Shown here piece by piece: positions 36,001 through 43,669 of a DNA stretch of 64,000 nt. The stretch is from WQXF01 sp031552825. GTDB lineage: Bacteria; Bacillota; Clostridia; Christensenellales; Aristaeellaceae. The stretch is from contig JAVBMD010000002.1 in assembly GCA_031552825.1 (NCBI GenBank), positions 105,079 to 169,078 of the forward strand, in the 5' to 3' direction. Position 1 is the first letter of the stretch. Each line of letters begins with the position of its first letter. The translations under genes were made by a program, and so were the position numbers. Under the pieces are notes generated by a model. That model saw only the letters and a program-made list of their open reading frames with translations, had not been told where the DNA came from and made no database searches.

Positions 36001-36376
36001 AGTCGGCGATGATCTCGGCCAGCTTGTCCACAAACCCGGCGCGCGATGCCGCACGGCGATAGAAGCTCAATTCCTCGCCCATTTCCTCCAGCGCGCAGCG
36101 CAGCATCATGCGCTTGCCGCGCCCGTCGATGCGCACGCGCTGCGGGCTGCCCGCAAGCTCGAATACGCGATGCTGCAGACGCGTCGGCGAGAGCACCTCC
36201 AGATCGAAAAAGCCTGGCAGATCCAGCGCTTTGACCAAATCCAGCTCGGCCTGCAGCGTGTATTGCTCCGGCACCAGCAGCAGACAGCGCCCGCCCGCTG
36301 CGTATGCTTCGCCCACCTCGCGCAGCACGCGGGGCATCAAGCGGCGGGGGCGGCCAGTGAGGATGCGAACCGGCAT
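33065..36376 (-). CDS. addB: ATP-dependent helicase/nuclease subunit B
   Basis: A 1103-residue AddB. It has the N-terminal LLLVPEQYTLQAELDLVKAL, LSPTRLQHRVFEL, mid-protein VLGLGDGKIGAAEP, and a RecB-family nuclease core with GRIDRLDAW and VVDYKSS. Four cysteines expected to hold an iron-sulfur cluster are present: one in ESFAACPYQYF and three in CKYCDYASIC. The Walker A loop that Bacillus AddB has at the N terminus (GxSGSGKT) is replaced here by ILTGRPRRLMPRVL, so this subunit probably does not hydrolyse ATP, as in RexB. The ATG at 36376 has GAAAGGAG upstream. The partner addA is at the other end of the window. Confidence 0.92.
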   Translation of the reverse strand: MPVRILTGRPRRLMPRVLREVGEAYAAGGRCLLLVPEQYTLQAELDLVKALDLPGFFDLEVLSPTRLQHRVFELAGSPQRVRIDGRGKRMMLRCALEEMGEELSFYRRAASRAGFVDKLAEIIADLKRGAVSPEHLLQISGELAEGNALRAKLEDIARVYAAYERRMAGRFVDGEDVERAMLERLPASALFAGVRVWVTGFDMLTESFSRTLAAAGAQAESLCVALALDGGPGCRDAALFEPVSRSVQRFERMLEEAGVAHARELVDAPLTAGKAIAHLERELYAYPVHPMHEDPAGLSLHAAATPYAEAQKAAAQILAWVRDEGFAWRDIAVQYTDAGAYAGILRHVFALYGIPAYIDEKAPAGRHPLIAGLLAALRCATQGYAHEDAMLYLKSGFSGLTEAEGFALERYAVEQGLRGARWKQRLSRGKEEWIERIEPLRARFAEPLSEMQEALRRARDADGTLRAIVAFLQRIGAFEKLERYGAALASAGMPAEAAHSAQIWAHLMETLDQMHALLDGHRGTAEAVVDMLTDGLMEAELGALPPSPDALMCGMLGRVRTGRIRALVVLGLGDGKIGAAEPSLLADEERRQAERLGDAYLGMDAAARAQFARLDVLQTLTLPEERLWLSYPLADMSGAVQRPATVCAQLRRIFPALQVQGDAADGTAELCAAPLAALHALGPALREAYERAALPGAAAIGALTWLRGQPMWRGRLENVIAGFSASVDTQARLSMPAPSASMRSSVSRLESFAACPYQYFVQHVLKPHPFEPYGVRPNALGTIYHAAIERFTQTAMSAPGWPELSRAQCDALMDEALSPILAQERFGSLSEDAQARAIAERVRATAKRAGWTMTAQLQGGTFRPEGLEISFGEGEGTPNFIVPLRGGGSLYLHGRIDRLDAWREGSETFLRVVDYKSSKVTPKLDGARLYHGLQQQLPIYLASALEAHPQAQPAGMFYFRVDDPLIATRERDSQRVEAEIQKKLSMQGVLLEDLAVVRALGRGDLITRAEALEKRAPSATPQQMRRLLGHAQHKAAQMAERILSGDIGVAPVALGAWHACKYCDYASICGIDPLLPGGRPRELKNIGMAALHEILEQESEKGE

Positions 36377-36405
36377 GAGCGGCTCCTTTCGGGTGCGCGC
36401 GGACA

Positions 36406-36434
36406 TTGACATTCCGCCACGCAATCCGTAGAAT
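36406..36434 (+). promoter_or_regulatory. Promoter of the NanA/DapA-family gene
   Basis: TTGACA and TAGAAT with a 17-base spacer, 31 bases before the start codon. One of the best matches in the window. Confidence 0.7.
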
Positions 36435-36465
36435 GAGAAATTATCGTATACGAAGGAGAAATCTG

Positions 36466-37353
36466 ATGAACGCACAGGAAATGAAGGGCTTTTTTGTGGC
36501 CGCGATCACCCCGTTTGGCAAAGACGGCAAGTTTAATCCCGGCGCGCTAGAACAGCACATGCAGCGCTGCATCGATCAGGGCGCCAGCGGCTTCTTGATG
36601 GGCGGCAGTTCCGCCGAGTGCTTTCTGCTGCGGCCGGAGGAGCGCATCGCCAGCTTCGAGGCGGCGGCGGCGTTTCGCGGCAAGACGGCGCTGATGGCCA
36701 GCGCGGCGGCGCTGAGCACGGACGAGGCGATTGACTACGCCAAGGCGGCGCAGCGGCTGGGTTTCGACGCCATCATCTCCACACCGCCCTTTTATTTCCG
36801 CTACGGCATGCCGCAGATCGCCCAATTCTTTACCGACCTGCGCGCCGCCGTCGATCTTCCGCTATTTCTCTACAATTTCCCGGGCAATACCGGTGTTGAG
36901 CTGGATATTGCGCATCCGGCGATGGCACGCATCCTCACCGACGGCACGCTTGCTGGTGTGAAGCAGACCTCGCTGAACCTATCCCAGTTTGAGCGCATGC
37001 ACGCGATGAACCCAAAGCTGGCGATGTTTGGCGGCTACGATGAGGTGTACCTCGGCGTGCGCGCGCTGGGCGGCGTGGGCGCGATCGGTTCCACGTTTAA
37101 CTTTACGCTGCCGCTGTTTACGCGCATCGAGCAGGCTTACGCCGCCGGGGATATGCCTGCCGCCCAAGCGCTGCAGCAACGCGCAAACGCCATCATGCAG
37201 GCGCTGGTCAGCGCGGGGCTGTTCCCGGCCATCAAGCACATCTTAACGGTGCAAGGCCTCGACGTCGGCACCTGCCGCCGCCCGCTGCACACGCTGACGC
37301 CGGAACAAGCGGCGATGGTGGAAAAAGTAGTTCTGGAGAACATGCCGAAGTAG
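36466..37353 (+). CDS. DapA/NanA-family aldolase (N-acetylneuraminate lyase-like)
   Basis: A 295-residue TIM-barrel class I aldolase. The Schiff-base lysine is in AGVKQTSLN, the general-base tyrosine in LFLYNFPGNTGVEL, and the GGSSAECFLL segment matches the carboxylate-binding GxxGE/TS loop. YNxPxxTG with KxTS is common to DHDPS, NAL and related enzymes. The LMGGSSAECFLL loop differs from the usual GTTGE of DapA, so I favour a NAL-like or other 2-keto-acid aldolase. ATG at 36466 with GAAGGAG. It is monocistronic and divergent from addB. Confidence 0.82.
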   Translation: MNAQEMKGFFVAAITPFGKDGKFNPGALEQHMQRCIDQGASGFLMGGSSAECFLLRPEERIASFEAAAAFRGKTALMASAAALSTDEAIDYAKAAQRLGFDAIISTPPFYFRYGMPQIAQFFTDLRAAVDLPLFLYNFPGNTGVELDIAHPAMARILTDGTLAGVKQTSLNLSQFERMHAMNPKLAMFGGYDEVYLGVRALGGVGAIGSTFNFTLPLFTRIEQAYAAGDMPAAQALQQRANAIMQALVSAGLFPAIKHILTVQGLDVGTCRRPLHTLTPEQAAMVEKVVLENMPK

Positions 37354-37358
37354 CGAGG

Positions 37359-38738
37359 CTACTTGCCAACGCAAAAATTCGCGAACACCGCGTCAATGAC
37401 TTCCTCGCGCGCGTCGGCGCCGGTGATGCTGCTCAAGCATTCGGCGGCGCGATGCAGATCGATGGACGCGAGGTCGGGCGGCATCCCGGCGTCGAGCGCG
37501 GCGCAGGCGCTTTCTAGCGCATCGGCGGCGCGCGTCGCCGCCTCGATGTGACGCTGTTGGGTAAGCGGCGCGTCCTGCGCATCGGGCAGCGCGGCAAAAG
37601 CGCGCAGCGCATCGAGCAGCGCCGGTATGCCCTCGCCGGTGCGCGCCGTCATCTCGAGGATGCGCGCCTTCGGTGCCAGCGCAAGAAGATCGCTGCGCGT
37701 GATGCGCGGCGGCAGGTCGCCCTTGTTGAGCGCCACGATGCAGGGCTGCGCCCCGGCATCGGCCAGCAAAGCGCGGTCGGAATCCTCCAGCGGCGACGAG
37801 GCATCCAGCACGATCAGCCGCAGATCGGCGCGCCGCAGCGCCGCCTGCGCGCGGCTGACGCCGATGGCTTCTACGGCGTCTCCAGCCTCGCGCAGCCCGG
37901 CGGTATCGGTGAGCTGCACCACCAGCCCGCCCAGCAGGATGCGCTCGGTGAGGGTATCGCGCGTGGTGCCGGGCAGATCGGTAACGATGGCGCGCTCCTC
38001 GCCGAGCAGCGCGTTGAGCAGCGTCGACTTGCCGACGTTGGGCCGCCCGGCGATCACCACATCCAGCCCTTCGCGCAGCAGCTTGCCGCCGCGCGCGTCG
38101 CAGGCTGCGCGCAGTTCGGCCGCCAGCGCCGCCGCGCCTTCGCGCAGCCCGGCGGCGGTTTCCTGCGCGTCCACCTCGTCGGGAAAATCCAGCGCCGCCT
38201 CCACACCGGAGAGCAAGCGCGTGATCTCGGCCAACGCCGCCTGCACGCGGCGCGATACGCCGCCTTGCATTTGCCGCAGCGCGGCGCGTGCGCTTCGCTC
38301 GCCTTGCGCGCCAATCAGCGCCATCACCGCCTCGGCCTGCGCAAGGTCGAGGCGTCCGTTTTCAAAGGCGCGGCGCGTAAATTCGCCGGGCTCGGCCACG
38401 CGCGCCCCGGCGGCTACCGCCAGCCGCAGCACTTCGCGTGCCGTCCATGCCCCGCCGTGGCAGTGAATCTCTGCAACGTCCTCGCGCGTGTAGCTGCGCG
38501 GCGCGCGCATCAGCACCGCCATGGCTTCGTCGATATTTTCCGGCGGACGATTGCTATCGTCCGGAGCCGAAATCACCTCGCCCAGCATCAGCCGATGGCT
38601 CTCCCACGCCTCGGCGGGCTTGCCGCCGCGCGCGCGAAACAGCCGCGCCAGCACGCGTTGCGCTGCAGGCCCGCTGATGCGCACGATGGCGATTCCGCCC
38701 TGCCCCGGCGGCGTGGCGATGGCGACAATGGTATCCAA
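37359..38738 (-). CDS. mnmE: tRNA modification GTPase MnmE
   Basis: A 459-residue GTPase that with MnmG makes 5-carboxymethylaminomethyl-uridine at tRNA wobble positions. N-terminal folate-binding domain (IATPPGQGGIAIVRISGP, HCHGG), G domain with G1 GRPNVGKSTLLN, G2 PGTTRDT, G3 DTAGLR, G4 NKGD, and the invariant C-terminal CVGK with its catalytic cysteine. TTG start at 38738 with AAGGAG upstream. mnmG and rsmG, which usually link mnmE to parAB, are missing: manA and a secreted protein gene lie between mnmE and parB. Confidence 0.97.
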   Translation of the reverse strand: MDTIVAIATPPGQGGIAIVRISGPAAQRVLARLFRARGGKPAEAWESHRLMLGEVISAPDDSNRPPENIDEAMAVLMRAPRSYTREDVAEIHCHGGAWTAREVLRLAVAAGARVAEPGEFTRRAFENGRLDLAQAEAVMALIGAQGERSARAALRQMQGGVSRRVQAALAEITRLLSGVEAALDFPDEVDAQETAAGLREGAAALAAELRAACDARGGKLLREGLDVVIAGRPNVGKSTLLNALLGEERAIVTDLPGTTRDTLTERILLGGLVVQLTDTAGLREAGDAVEAIGVSRAQAALRRADLRLIVLDASSPLEDSDRALLADAGAQPCIVALNKGDLPPRITRSDLLALAPKARILEMTARTGEGIPALLDALRAFAALPDAQDAPLTQQRHIEAATRAADALESACAALDAGMPPDLASIDLHRAAECLSSITGADAREEVIDAVFANFCVGK

Positions 38739-38754
38739 CGCTTTGTTTCTCCTT

Positions 38755-39714
38755 CTATAGAGAGCCCGGCATCGCTAACAGCAACTCACCCTTGCACTCC
38801 AGCTTTACCCGATCCGCGTTCGCGGGGAGGAACAAGCTATCGCCCGCTTGAAACTGCACCGCGCCGCCCGGGTACGCCGCCCAACCCTCGCACAGCGCCG
38901 TAAGCAGCCGGAACCGCTGCGGCATCGGCTCCAGCGGCATGCTGGCGCGCACCTCCAGCCGATCGAGGCAGAACACCGGGTTTTCGATCAGCCGGGTTTG
39001 ATAGCCGCCGGTTTTGCGCTGCTTTTCTCCGGTGCAGGGCGCAAGCTGCAAGGAAACGTCGGTCACATCCAGCGCCTGCTTTAGGTGCAGCGCGCGCGCG
39101 TTGCCCTGCGCGTCGCGCCGGTTCCAATCCCAGAAGCGATAGGTCACGTCGCTGGACTGCTGAATTTCGTAGAGCAAAATGCCCTCGCCGATGGCATGCA
39201 CCATGCCTGCCGGGATGAACAGCACATCGCCGGGCGTTACCGGTAGCCAGCGCAGGCATTCTTCCACCGCCTCGCCCTGCGCGGCGGCCTCGGCCAGCTG
39301 CTCGCGCGATACGCCGGGCTGGATGCCGTAGACCAGCCGCGCGCCAGGCTTGGCGTCGAGGATCACCCACGCCTCCGTCTTGCCCAGCTTGCCGCCCTCG
39401 TTGGCGGCGGCGTAGGCGTCGTCGGGATGCACCTGCACCGACAGCCGTTCCCGCGCGTGGATCAGCTTGAGCAGCAGCGGGAAGGTTTCGCCGACCTGCG
39501 TGCCGCGCATCGCCTCGCCGCCTTCGCGCAGCAGTTCGTCCAGCCCGCGCCCCTGCGCATCGCGGCTGCACAGGCCGGGCAGCGCCGAGATCTCCAAACT
39601 TTCGCCGGTGGTATCGTCAGGGATCGGTTTGCCGAATACCTCGCGCAGCGCGGCGCCGCCCCAAGGCGTGTCGGCTCCGTGGCGATAGGCCGGGGTCATC
39701 TTAAACGGATGCAT
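38755..39714 (-). CDS. manA: Mannose-6-phosphate isomerase, class I
   Basis: A 319-residue cupin-type zinc enzyme interconverting mannose 6-phosphate and fructose 6-phosphate. Zinc ligands are in LSVQVHPDD and GMVHAIGEG, with the lysine/glutamate segment GKTEAWVILDA. The short form without the extra C-terminal domain, as in Bacillus ManA. The ATG at 39714 follows AAAGGAGG. It is co-directional with mnmE (16-base gap) and with the secreted protein gene upstream (25-base gap). Confidence 0.95.
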   Translation of the reverse strand: MHPFKMTPAYRHGADTPWGGAALREVFGKPIPDDTTGESLEISALPGLCSRDAQGRGLDELLREGGEAMRGTQVGETFPLLLKLIHARERLSVQVHPDDAYAAANEGGKLGKTEAWVILDAKPGARLVYGIQPGVSREQLAEAAAQGEAVEECLRWLPVTPGDVLFIPAGMVHAIGEGILLYEIQQSSDVTYRFWDWNRRDAQGNARALHLKQALDVTDVSLQLAPCTGEKQRKTGGYQTRLIENPVFCLDRLEVRASMPLEPMPQRFRLLTALCEGWAAYPGGAVQFQAGDSLFLPANADRVKLECKGELLLAMPGSL

Positions 39715-39739
39715 GGTGCGCCTCCTTTTATCTCTTCCC

Positions 39740-40960
39740 TTATTCCAGCGGTGGCCACTGTCCGCCTTGCACCGCGTCTACGTCGATGGCGGCCACGCGG
39801 TAGTGAATGGTCAAACCGTCGTCGATGGCGCGTAGCGTGAACAGCCGCTCTCCTTGTATGCGTAGCACCGGCAGATAATCCGAGAAGCCGGTCAAGCGCA
39901 GGGTGCGCGACAGCGCAAAAGCATAGAAGCACAGCGCGCCGTCCTCGTTGACATAATAGACGCCTTCCTCGCGCAGCACCGCGGTTTCTACCCGCGCGTC
40001 GATCTGCGACGGCTCGGGCTGCGCCAGTTCCGACATCCACAGCAGCCCGCCGACGCCCGCCTCGGCCATCGCTGGAGGGGGAGCGTCCTCCTCGGCCTGC
40101 GCCTGCTGCGCGAGCGGATGTTCCTCGGCCTTTGCCGCTTCCTCCTGCGCATCCTCCTGCCGCCACACCGCGTACCGCGCGTTACTCTGCGCCTCGAGGG
40201 GCATGGCGGTCAGCGGGATTTGCGCCGTGGGGTCGCCGCCCATCACAGGCAGCACGGCGATCCGCCATCCGTTGTCGCCATACGCGCCAGCGGTAAGCGA
40301 TGCGTCGCGCACGCAGGGCGGCAGCCAATCTACCGGCACGGTCAGCTGGCTTTGCTTGACGGGGCTCGCCTTTCGCTCCGGAGCCAGCGCATACAGGGTG
40401 ACCGGCAGTCGCTGGTACGGAGGCTCTTGCGCAAAGGAATCCCCGGATTCATACCAATAGAGATGCTGCTCGTCGCTGGAAAGCGCGGGTACCAACGCGC
40501 TCTTTCTGTAAGGATCCGACCGCACCGATTCGGCGATGCGCCGCTTGGGGTTCCATGTGCGAATGCGCCAGCCACCGGGCTGATCCTCGTAGGCCTCTAC
40601 CCAATAGAGCGCTCCTTGGCAGTACACCGGCGTGACGATTTGCACACCGCGCCGCGCCTCGTATAGGAGCGTGCATGCGCCGGAGACCAGGTCGATCCGC
40701 CACAGGGCATCGGCGCGGCGGCCTTCCCCGGCATCCTTTTGTCCGGCGGCCGCCAGTTCGTCCCCCCATACGGCGATCTGCTTGAGCGAGAGCGCGTGCT
40801 CCTCCGGCGCGTACAAGCGGAGCGGCAATTGCGCCCGAGGTGCGACCACCACCGCCGGAAGGCCGGGCGGAAGCGTGGCGGCGGGAGGCAGCTCGCCCAG
40901 CGCGGACGCCGGAACCGTTAACCAGATTGCGACGAAAATCGTCGCCAGCACCCTGCGCAA
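39740..40960 (-). CDS. Secreted protein of unknown function, beta-propeller-like
   Basis: A 406-residue protein with a signal peptide (RRVLATIFVAIWLTVPASA, mature from LGELPP). Repeated strand-turn units such as DALWRIDLVSGACTLLYEA, QGALYWVEAYED and LRLTGFSDYLPVLRIQGERL suggest a DUF5050-like or WD-type propeller, similar in style to 15288-16460. An acidic, alanine-rich insert (EEAAKAEEHPLAQQAQ) lies around residue 275-295. Start assigned to the TTG at 40960 because GGAGGCG lies 7 bases upstream and gives the signal peptide. A longer reading into parB is a shadow. Confidence 0.7.
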   Translation of the reverse strand: MRRVLATIFVAIWLTVPASALGELPPAATLPPGLPAVVVAPRAQLPLRLYAPEEHALSLKQIAVWGDELAAAGQKDAGEGRRADALWRIDLVSGACTLLYEARRGVQIVTPVYCQGALYWVEAYEDQPGGWRIRTWNPKRRIAESVRSDPYRKSALVPALSSDEQHLYWYESGDSFAQEPPYQRLPVTLYALAPERKASPVKQSQLTVPVDWLPPCVRDASLTAGAYGDNGWRIAVLPVMGGDPTAQIPLTAMPLEAQSNARYAVWRQEDAQEEAAKAEEHPLAQQAQAEEDAPPPAMAEAGVGGLLWMSELAQPEPSQIDARVETAVLREEGVYYVNEDGALCFYAFALSRTLRLTGFSDYLPVLRIQGERLFTLRAIDDGLTIHYRVAAIDVDAVQGGQWPPLE

Positions 40961-40988
40961 GCGATCGCCTCCTTCCGCGTATAAGTAG

Positions 40989-41007
40989 GGGCGGCCATTG
41001 GCCGCCC
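40989..41007 (-). terminator. Stem-loop after parB
   Basis: GGGCGGCCA pairs with TGGCCGCCC around one base. No T-tract follows, so termination is uncertain. It may only partly uncouple parAB from the downstream genes. Confidence 0.45.
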
Positions 41008-41034
41008 GCAAATTGAGCCTATCCGGCCTTCGGG

Positions 41035-41895
41035 TCACTTCTGCAGGATTTGTTGCAATGCGCCCAGCAGCGTTTCCAGCTCGTCCATCGAAGCGTAACT
41101 GAGCACGATGCGCCCGCGTTGCTGCGTGCCGGAGACGGTGGCGCGCATGCCCAGCGCGCGGCGCAGCACCTCCTCCAAATCGCCAAGCTCCACCGGCTGC
41201 TCGCGCTTTACCGGCGCAGCTTTCTTTTCCGGACGCTGGGCAGCGGCCTCCATCTGCCGAACCGACCAGCCCTCGTGTACCGCCGCCTCGGCCAGCGCGC
41301 GTTGCCGCGCGGCGCTTTCCACGCCAGCCAGCACGCGGGCGTGCCCCGCCGACAGCGCGCCGTCGCGCACCAGCGCCTGCACCGATTCCGGCAAGGACAA
41401 AAGACGCAACAGGTTGGCCACCGCCGGGCGGCTGCGCCCTAAGCGCTGCGCCACCAATTCCTGCGTCAGGCCGCATTCGTCCATCAGCCTGCGCACGGCG
41501 GCGGCTTCCTCCAGCGGATTGAGATTCTCGCGCTGGATGTTCTCGATCAACGCTACTTCCATGCGCTTGACCAAGTCATAATCGCGCACGATGGCGGGAA
41601 TGGTGCTCAAACCGGCCAGCCGCGCGGCGCGCCAGCGGCGCTCACCGGCGACGATGGTATAGCGCCCATCGTTGGCGTAGACGATGATTGGCTGGATGAC
41701 GCCGGACTGCCCGATGGATTCGCTCAGCTGCTTGAGCGCTTCCTCGTCGAAGCGCTTGCGCGGCTGATCGCGGTTGGGATCCACGCTGCCCAGCGGCAAT
41801 TCTACCACGGCGTTTTCCGGCATGGGCTGTGCAGGATCCATCGCGTCCTCAGGAAACAATACGCCCAGACCCCTGCCCAAACTGTTCTTTTTCAT
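41035..41895 (-). CDS. parB: Chromosome partitioning protein ParB (Spo0J), CTPase clamp
   Basis: A 286-residue ParB. Features in order: the N-terminal LGRGLGVLF peptide that stimulates ParA, the CTP-binding boxes DQPRKRF, YTIVAGERRWRAA and LIENIQRENLNPLEEA, the parS-reading helix-turn-helix (LTQELVAQRLGRSRPAVANLLRLL, part), and a C-terminal dimer domain. Its targets are almost certainly the two perfect parS sites near 1.05 kb. The ATG at 41895 follows AGGAA. It lies 43 bases after parA in the same operon. Confidence 0.97.
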   Translation of the reverse strand: MKKNSLGRGLGVLFPEDAMDPAQPMPENAVVELPLGSVDPNRDQPRKRFDEEALKQLSESIGQSGVIQPIIVYANDGRYTIVAGERRWRAARLAGLSTIPAIVRDYDLVKRMEVALIENIQRENLNPLEEAAAVRRLMDECGLTQELVAQRLGRSRPAVANLLRLLSLPESVQALVRDGALSAGHARVLAGVESAARQRALAEAAVHEGWSVRQMEAAAQRPEKKAAPVKREQPVELGDLEEVLRRALGMRATVSGTQQRGRIVLSYASMDELETLLGALQQILQK

Positions 41896-41938
41896 CAATG
41901 CCCGAATTCCTTTCCGTATCTGGGGAAAACAGCTTTCA

Positions 41939-42703
41939 TCAGCGGTTGCGCGCCAACAGCTCGCGCGCCAGCTCATGATACGCCTCGGCGCCGACGCTGC
42001 GCGCATCGTAGAGGTGAATGGGGATGCCGTGGCTGGGCGCCTCGCCCAAACGCACGTTGCGCGGAATGATGCTGGTAAACACCTTGCCCTGAAAATGCTT
42101 CTTGACCTCGTCGACTACTTGCAGACCCAGATTGGTGCGCGCGTCGAGCATGGTCAGCACCACGCCCTCGATTTCCAAGCCGGGATTGAGCTGCTTCTTG
42201 ACCAATTGAATGGTGTTCATCAGCGCGGTCACGCCCTCTAGCGCGTAATATTCGCACTGGATGGGCACCAGCACGCTATCGGCAGCCACCATTGCGTTGA
42301 GGGTGAGCAGGCTGAGCGACGGCGGGCAGTCTACAAACAGGTAATCGTACTGATCGCGCAGCGAAGCCAGCGCGGCGCGCAGCTTGTGCTCGCGGCGCTC
42401 TGCGTCCACTAGCTCCAATTCCGCGCCCGCCAGACGGATGTCCGACGGCAACACCTGCAAGCCCTTGACCGTCGTCTTGAGCAGCGCCTTGGCGGCATCG
42501 CGCCCATCGACGAGCACCTCGTACACCGTCGTGGCGTTCTTGGGGATTTCCAAGCCCAAGCCGCTGGTGGCGTTTCCCTGCGGATCAATATCGACGACCA
42601 GCACGCGCTTTCCAGAGGCCGCCACGCAGGCGCTCAGGTTTACGGTGGTGGTGGTTTTGCCCACTCCGCCCTTTTGGTTTGTAATGGCGATGATCTTTCC
42701 CAT
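41939..42703 (-). CDS. parA: Chromosome partitioning ATPase ParA (Soj)
   Basis: A 254-residue ParA/MinD ATPase with deviant Walker A QKGGVGKTTTTVNL, switch I DPQGNATSGLG and Walker B LFVDCPPSLSLLT, ending with IPRNVRLGEAPSHG. It drives ParB-parS segregation and in Bacillus relatives also modulates DnaA. No N-terminal DNA-binding extension, as expected for the chromosomal type. ATG at 42703 with GGAGGGG 12 bases upstream. Confidence 0.97.
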   Translation of the reverse strand: MGKIIAITNQKGGVGKTTTTVNLSACVAASGKRVLVVDIDPQGNATSGLGLEIPKNATTVYEVLVDGRDAAKALLKTTVKGLQVLPSDIRLAGAELELVDAERREHKLRAALASLRDQYDYLFVDCPPSLSLLTLNAMVAADSVLVPIQCEYYALEGVTALMNTIQLVKKQLNPGLEIEGVVLTMLDARTNLGLQVVDEVKKHFQGKVFTSIIPRNVRLGEAPSHGIPIHLYDARSVGAEAYHELARELLARNR

Positions 42704-42726
42704 GCGCGGTGTTTCCCCTCCAACCC

Positions 42727-42800
42727 AATCTACATCAAAAAAACGACGTCAAGAAAATCTACATCAAAATAGGCTCCTTCATTATACGGGAAATTTCCCG
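42727..42800 (-). promoter_or_regulatory. parAB promoter with palindromic operator and leader repeats
   Basis: On the minus strand a TATAAT box (plus 42781-42786) touches a perfect 14 bp palindrome CGGGAAATTTCCCG (42787-42800) occupying the spacer, so a bound regulator would block the promoter. Downstream in the leader AATCTACATCAAAA occurs twice (42727-42740 and 42756-42769), 29 bases apart. No clear -35 hexamer is present, which fits an activated or weak promoter. Confidence 0.55.
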
Positions 42801-42869
42801 GAAAGGAAAGAGCCTGTTCTTTGTGGGAAATATTGTGCATTTTTAACGGAAGGAAGGCCGCCAATGCGC

Positions 42870-43364
42870 TCACATGTCGACCATCCAATCCTCATAGATT
42901 TCCTTGGGATAATTTTCTGTGATGATGCGCCGGAAAATCGCATGGTTCATAGGCTGCAAATAGGCCTTGAAACGGGTATAAAGCTGCTTGAGCGCCGGGA
43001 GCGAGTGATGCCGCAACGCGTATCCGTTTATCAGCTCGTAATTCGGCTCGTTCACCGGTATGCGGATGAAGACCGGCTCCAGCAGCGTTTCCGCCATTTG
43101 CGACAGCGCGTCGGTATAGACCTTTTTGGCATTTCCCTCCGCGTCTTTCACGACCATGGTTCCTTGCGTGTAGGAGTAGATGCTGTTAAACAGCAGGCTT
43201 TCGATTTGATCCCGCAGCTCGCCCAGTTCCGAGGTTCCGCGCCAATCATAGGCGAGCAACAACGCGGTGATTTCCTGCGCCAGCTCGGAGTGGCACAGCA
43301 GCAGCGGAATGCCTACCATTGGCTCCAGCAGAAGGAATACGTCGTCCTGCGTGATCGGGGCCAT
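42870..43364 (-). CDS. Conserved-looking protein of unknown function next to parAB
   Basis: A 164-residue cytosolic protein that I do not recognise. It is rich in leucine and aromatic residues and predicted helical, without signal peptide or membrane segment. Notable stretches are HSELAQEITALLLAYDWRG, SYTQGTMVVKDAEGN and NHAIFRRIITENYPKEIYED. ATG at 43364 with GGAGGGCG upstream. It is on the same strand as parAB and separated from it by the parAB promoter region. Its upstream side is the DnaA-box cluster at 43.4-43.5 kb. Confidence 0.65.
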   Translation of the reverse strand: MAPITQDDVFLLLEPMVGIPLLLCHSELAQEITALLLAYDWRGTSELGELRDQIESLLFNSIYSYTQGTMVVKDAEGNAKKVYTDALSQMAETLLEPVFIRIPVNEPNYELINGYALRHHSLPALKQLYTRFKAYLQPMNHAIFRRIITENYPKEIYEDWMVDM

Positions 43365-43390
43365 GCTGGTTCGCCCTCCCTCATCCTCTT

Positions 43391-43545
43391 TTGTACACGT
43401 TCTTTTTTATACACAGCCTGTGGCAAAGAATGTATTCTACATATTATTAGAAAGTTCCTCGGGAAAAACCATCTTTCAACAAATTTCTCACAGCCTTCCC
43501 ACCGCTTGCCCACAGGTTGTCCACGCATTGCCCAGCTTTTCCGCA
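43391..43545. promoter_or_regulatory. DnaA-box cluster, oriC candidate beside parAB
   Basis: Within 155 bases: TTGTACACG (43391), TTATACACA (43407, fits TTATNCACA), reverse TTTGCCACA (43419-43427), TTTCTCACA (43484), TTGCCCACA (43506), TTGTCCACG (43517) and TTTTCCGCA (43537). An AT-rich stretch (TATTCTACATATTATTAG, about 43433-43450) lies between them. The gap of 305 bases separates genes that diverge to both sides (parAB block on minus, tldDE on plus). Confidence 0.55.
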
Positions 43546-43590
43546 GCTTTTTCCCCAGCCAAAGCGGGCAAAACCGCAAGAAAACCTTTG

Positions 43591-43618
43591 TTCATAAAGG
43601 GAGAAGTTGGGGTATAAT
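43591..43618 (+). promoter_or_regulatory. Promoter of tldD-tldE
   Basis: TTCATA and TATAAT with a 16-base spacer, 51 bases upstream of tldD. Confidence 0.5.
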
Positions 43619-43669
43619 AGGGGCGAGGCGGCTGAACACGATTTGGCCGCGGAAAGCGGGGAAGACGCT

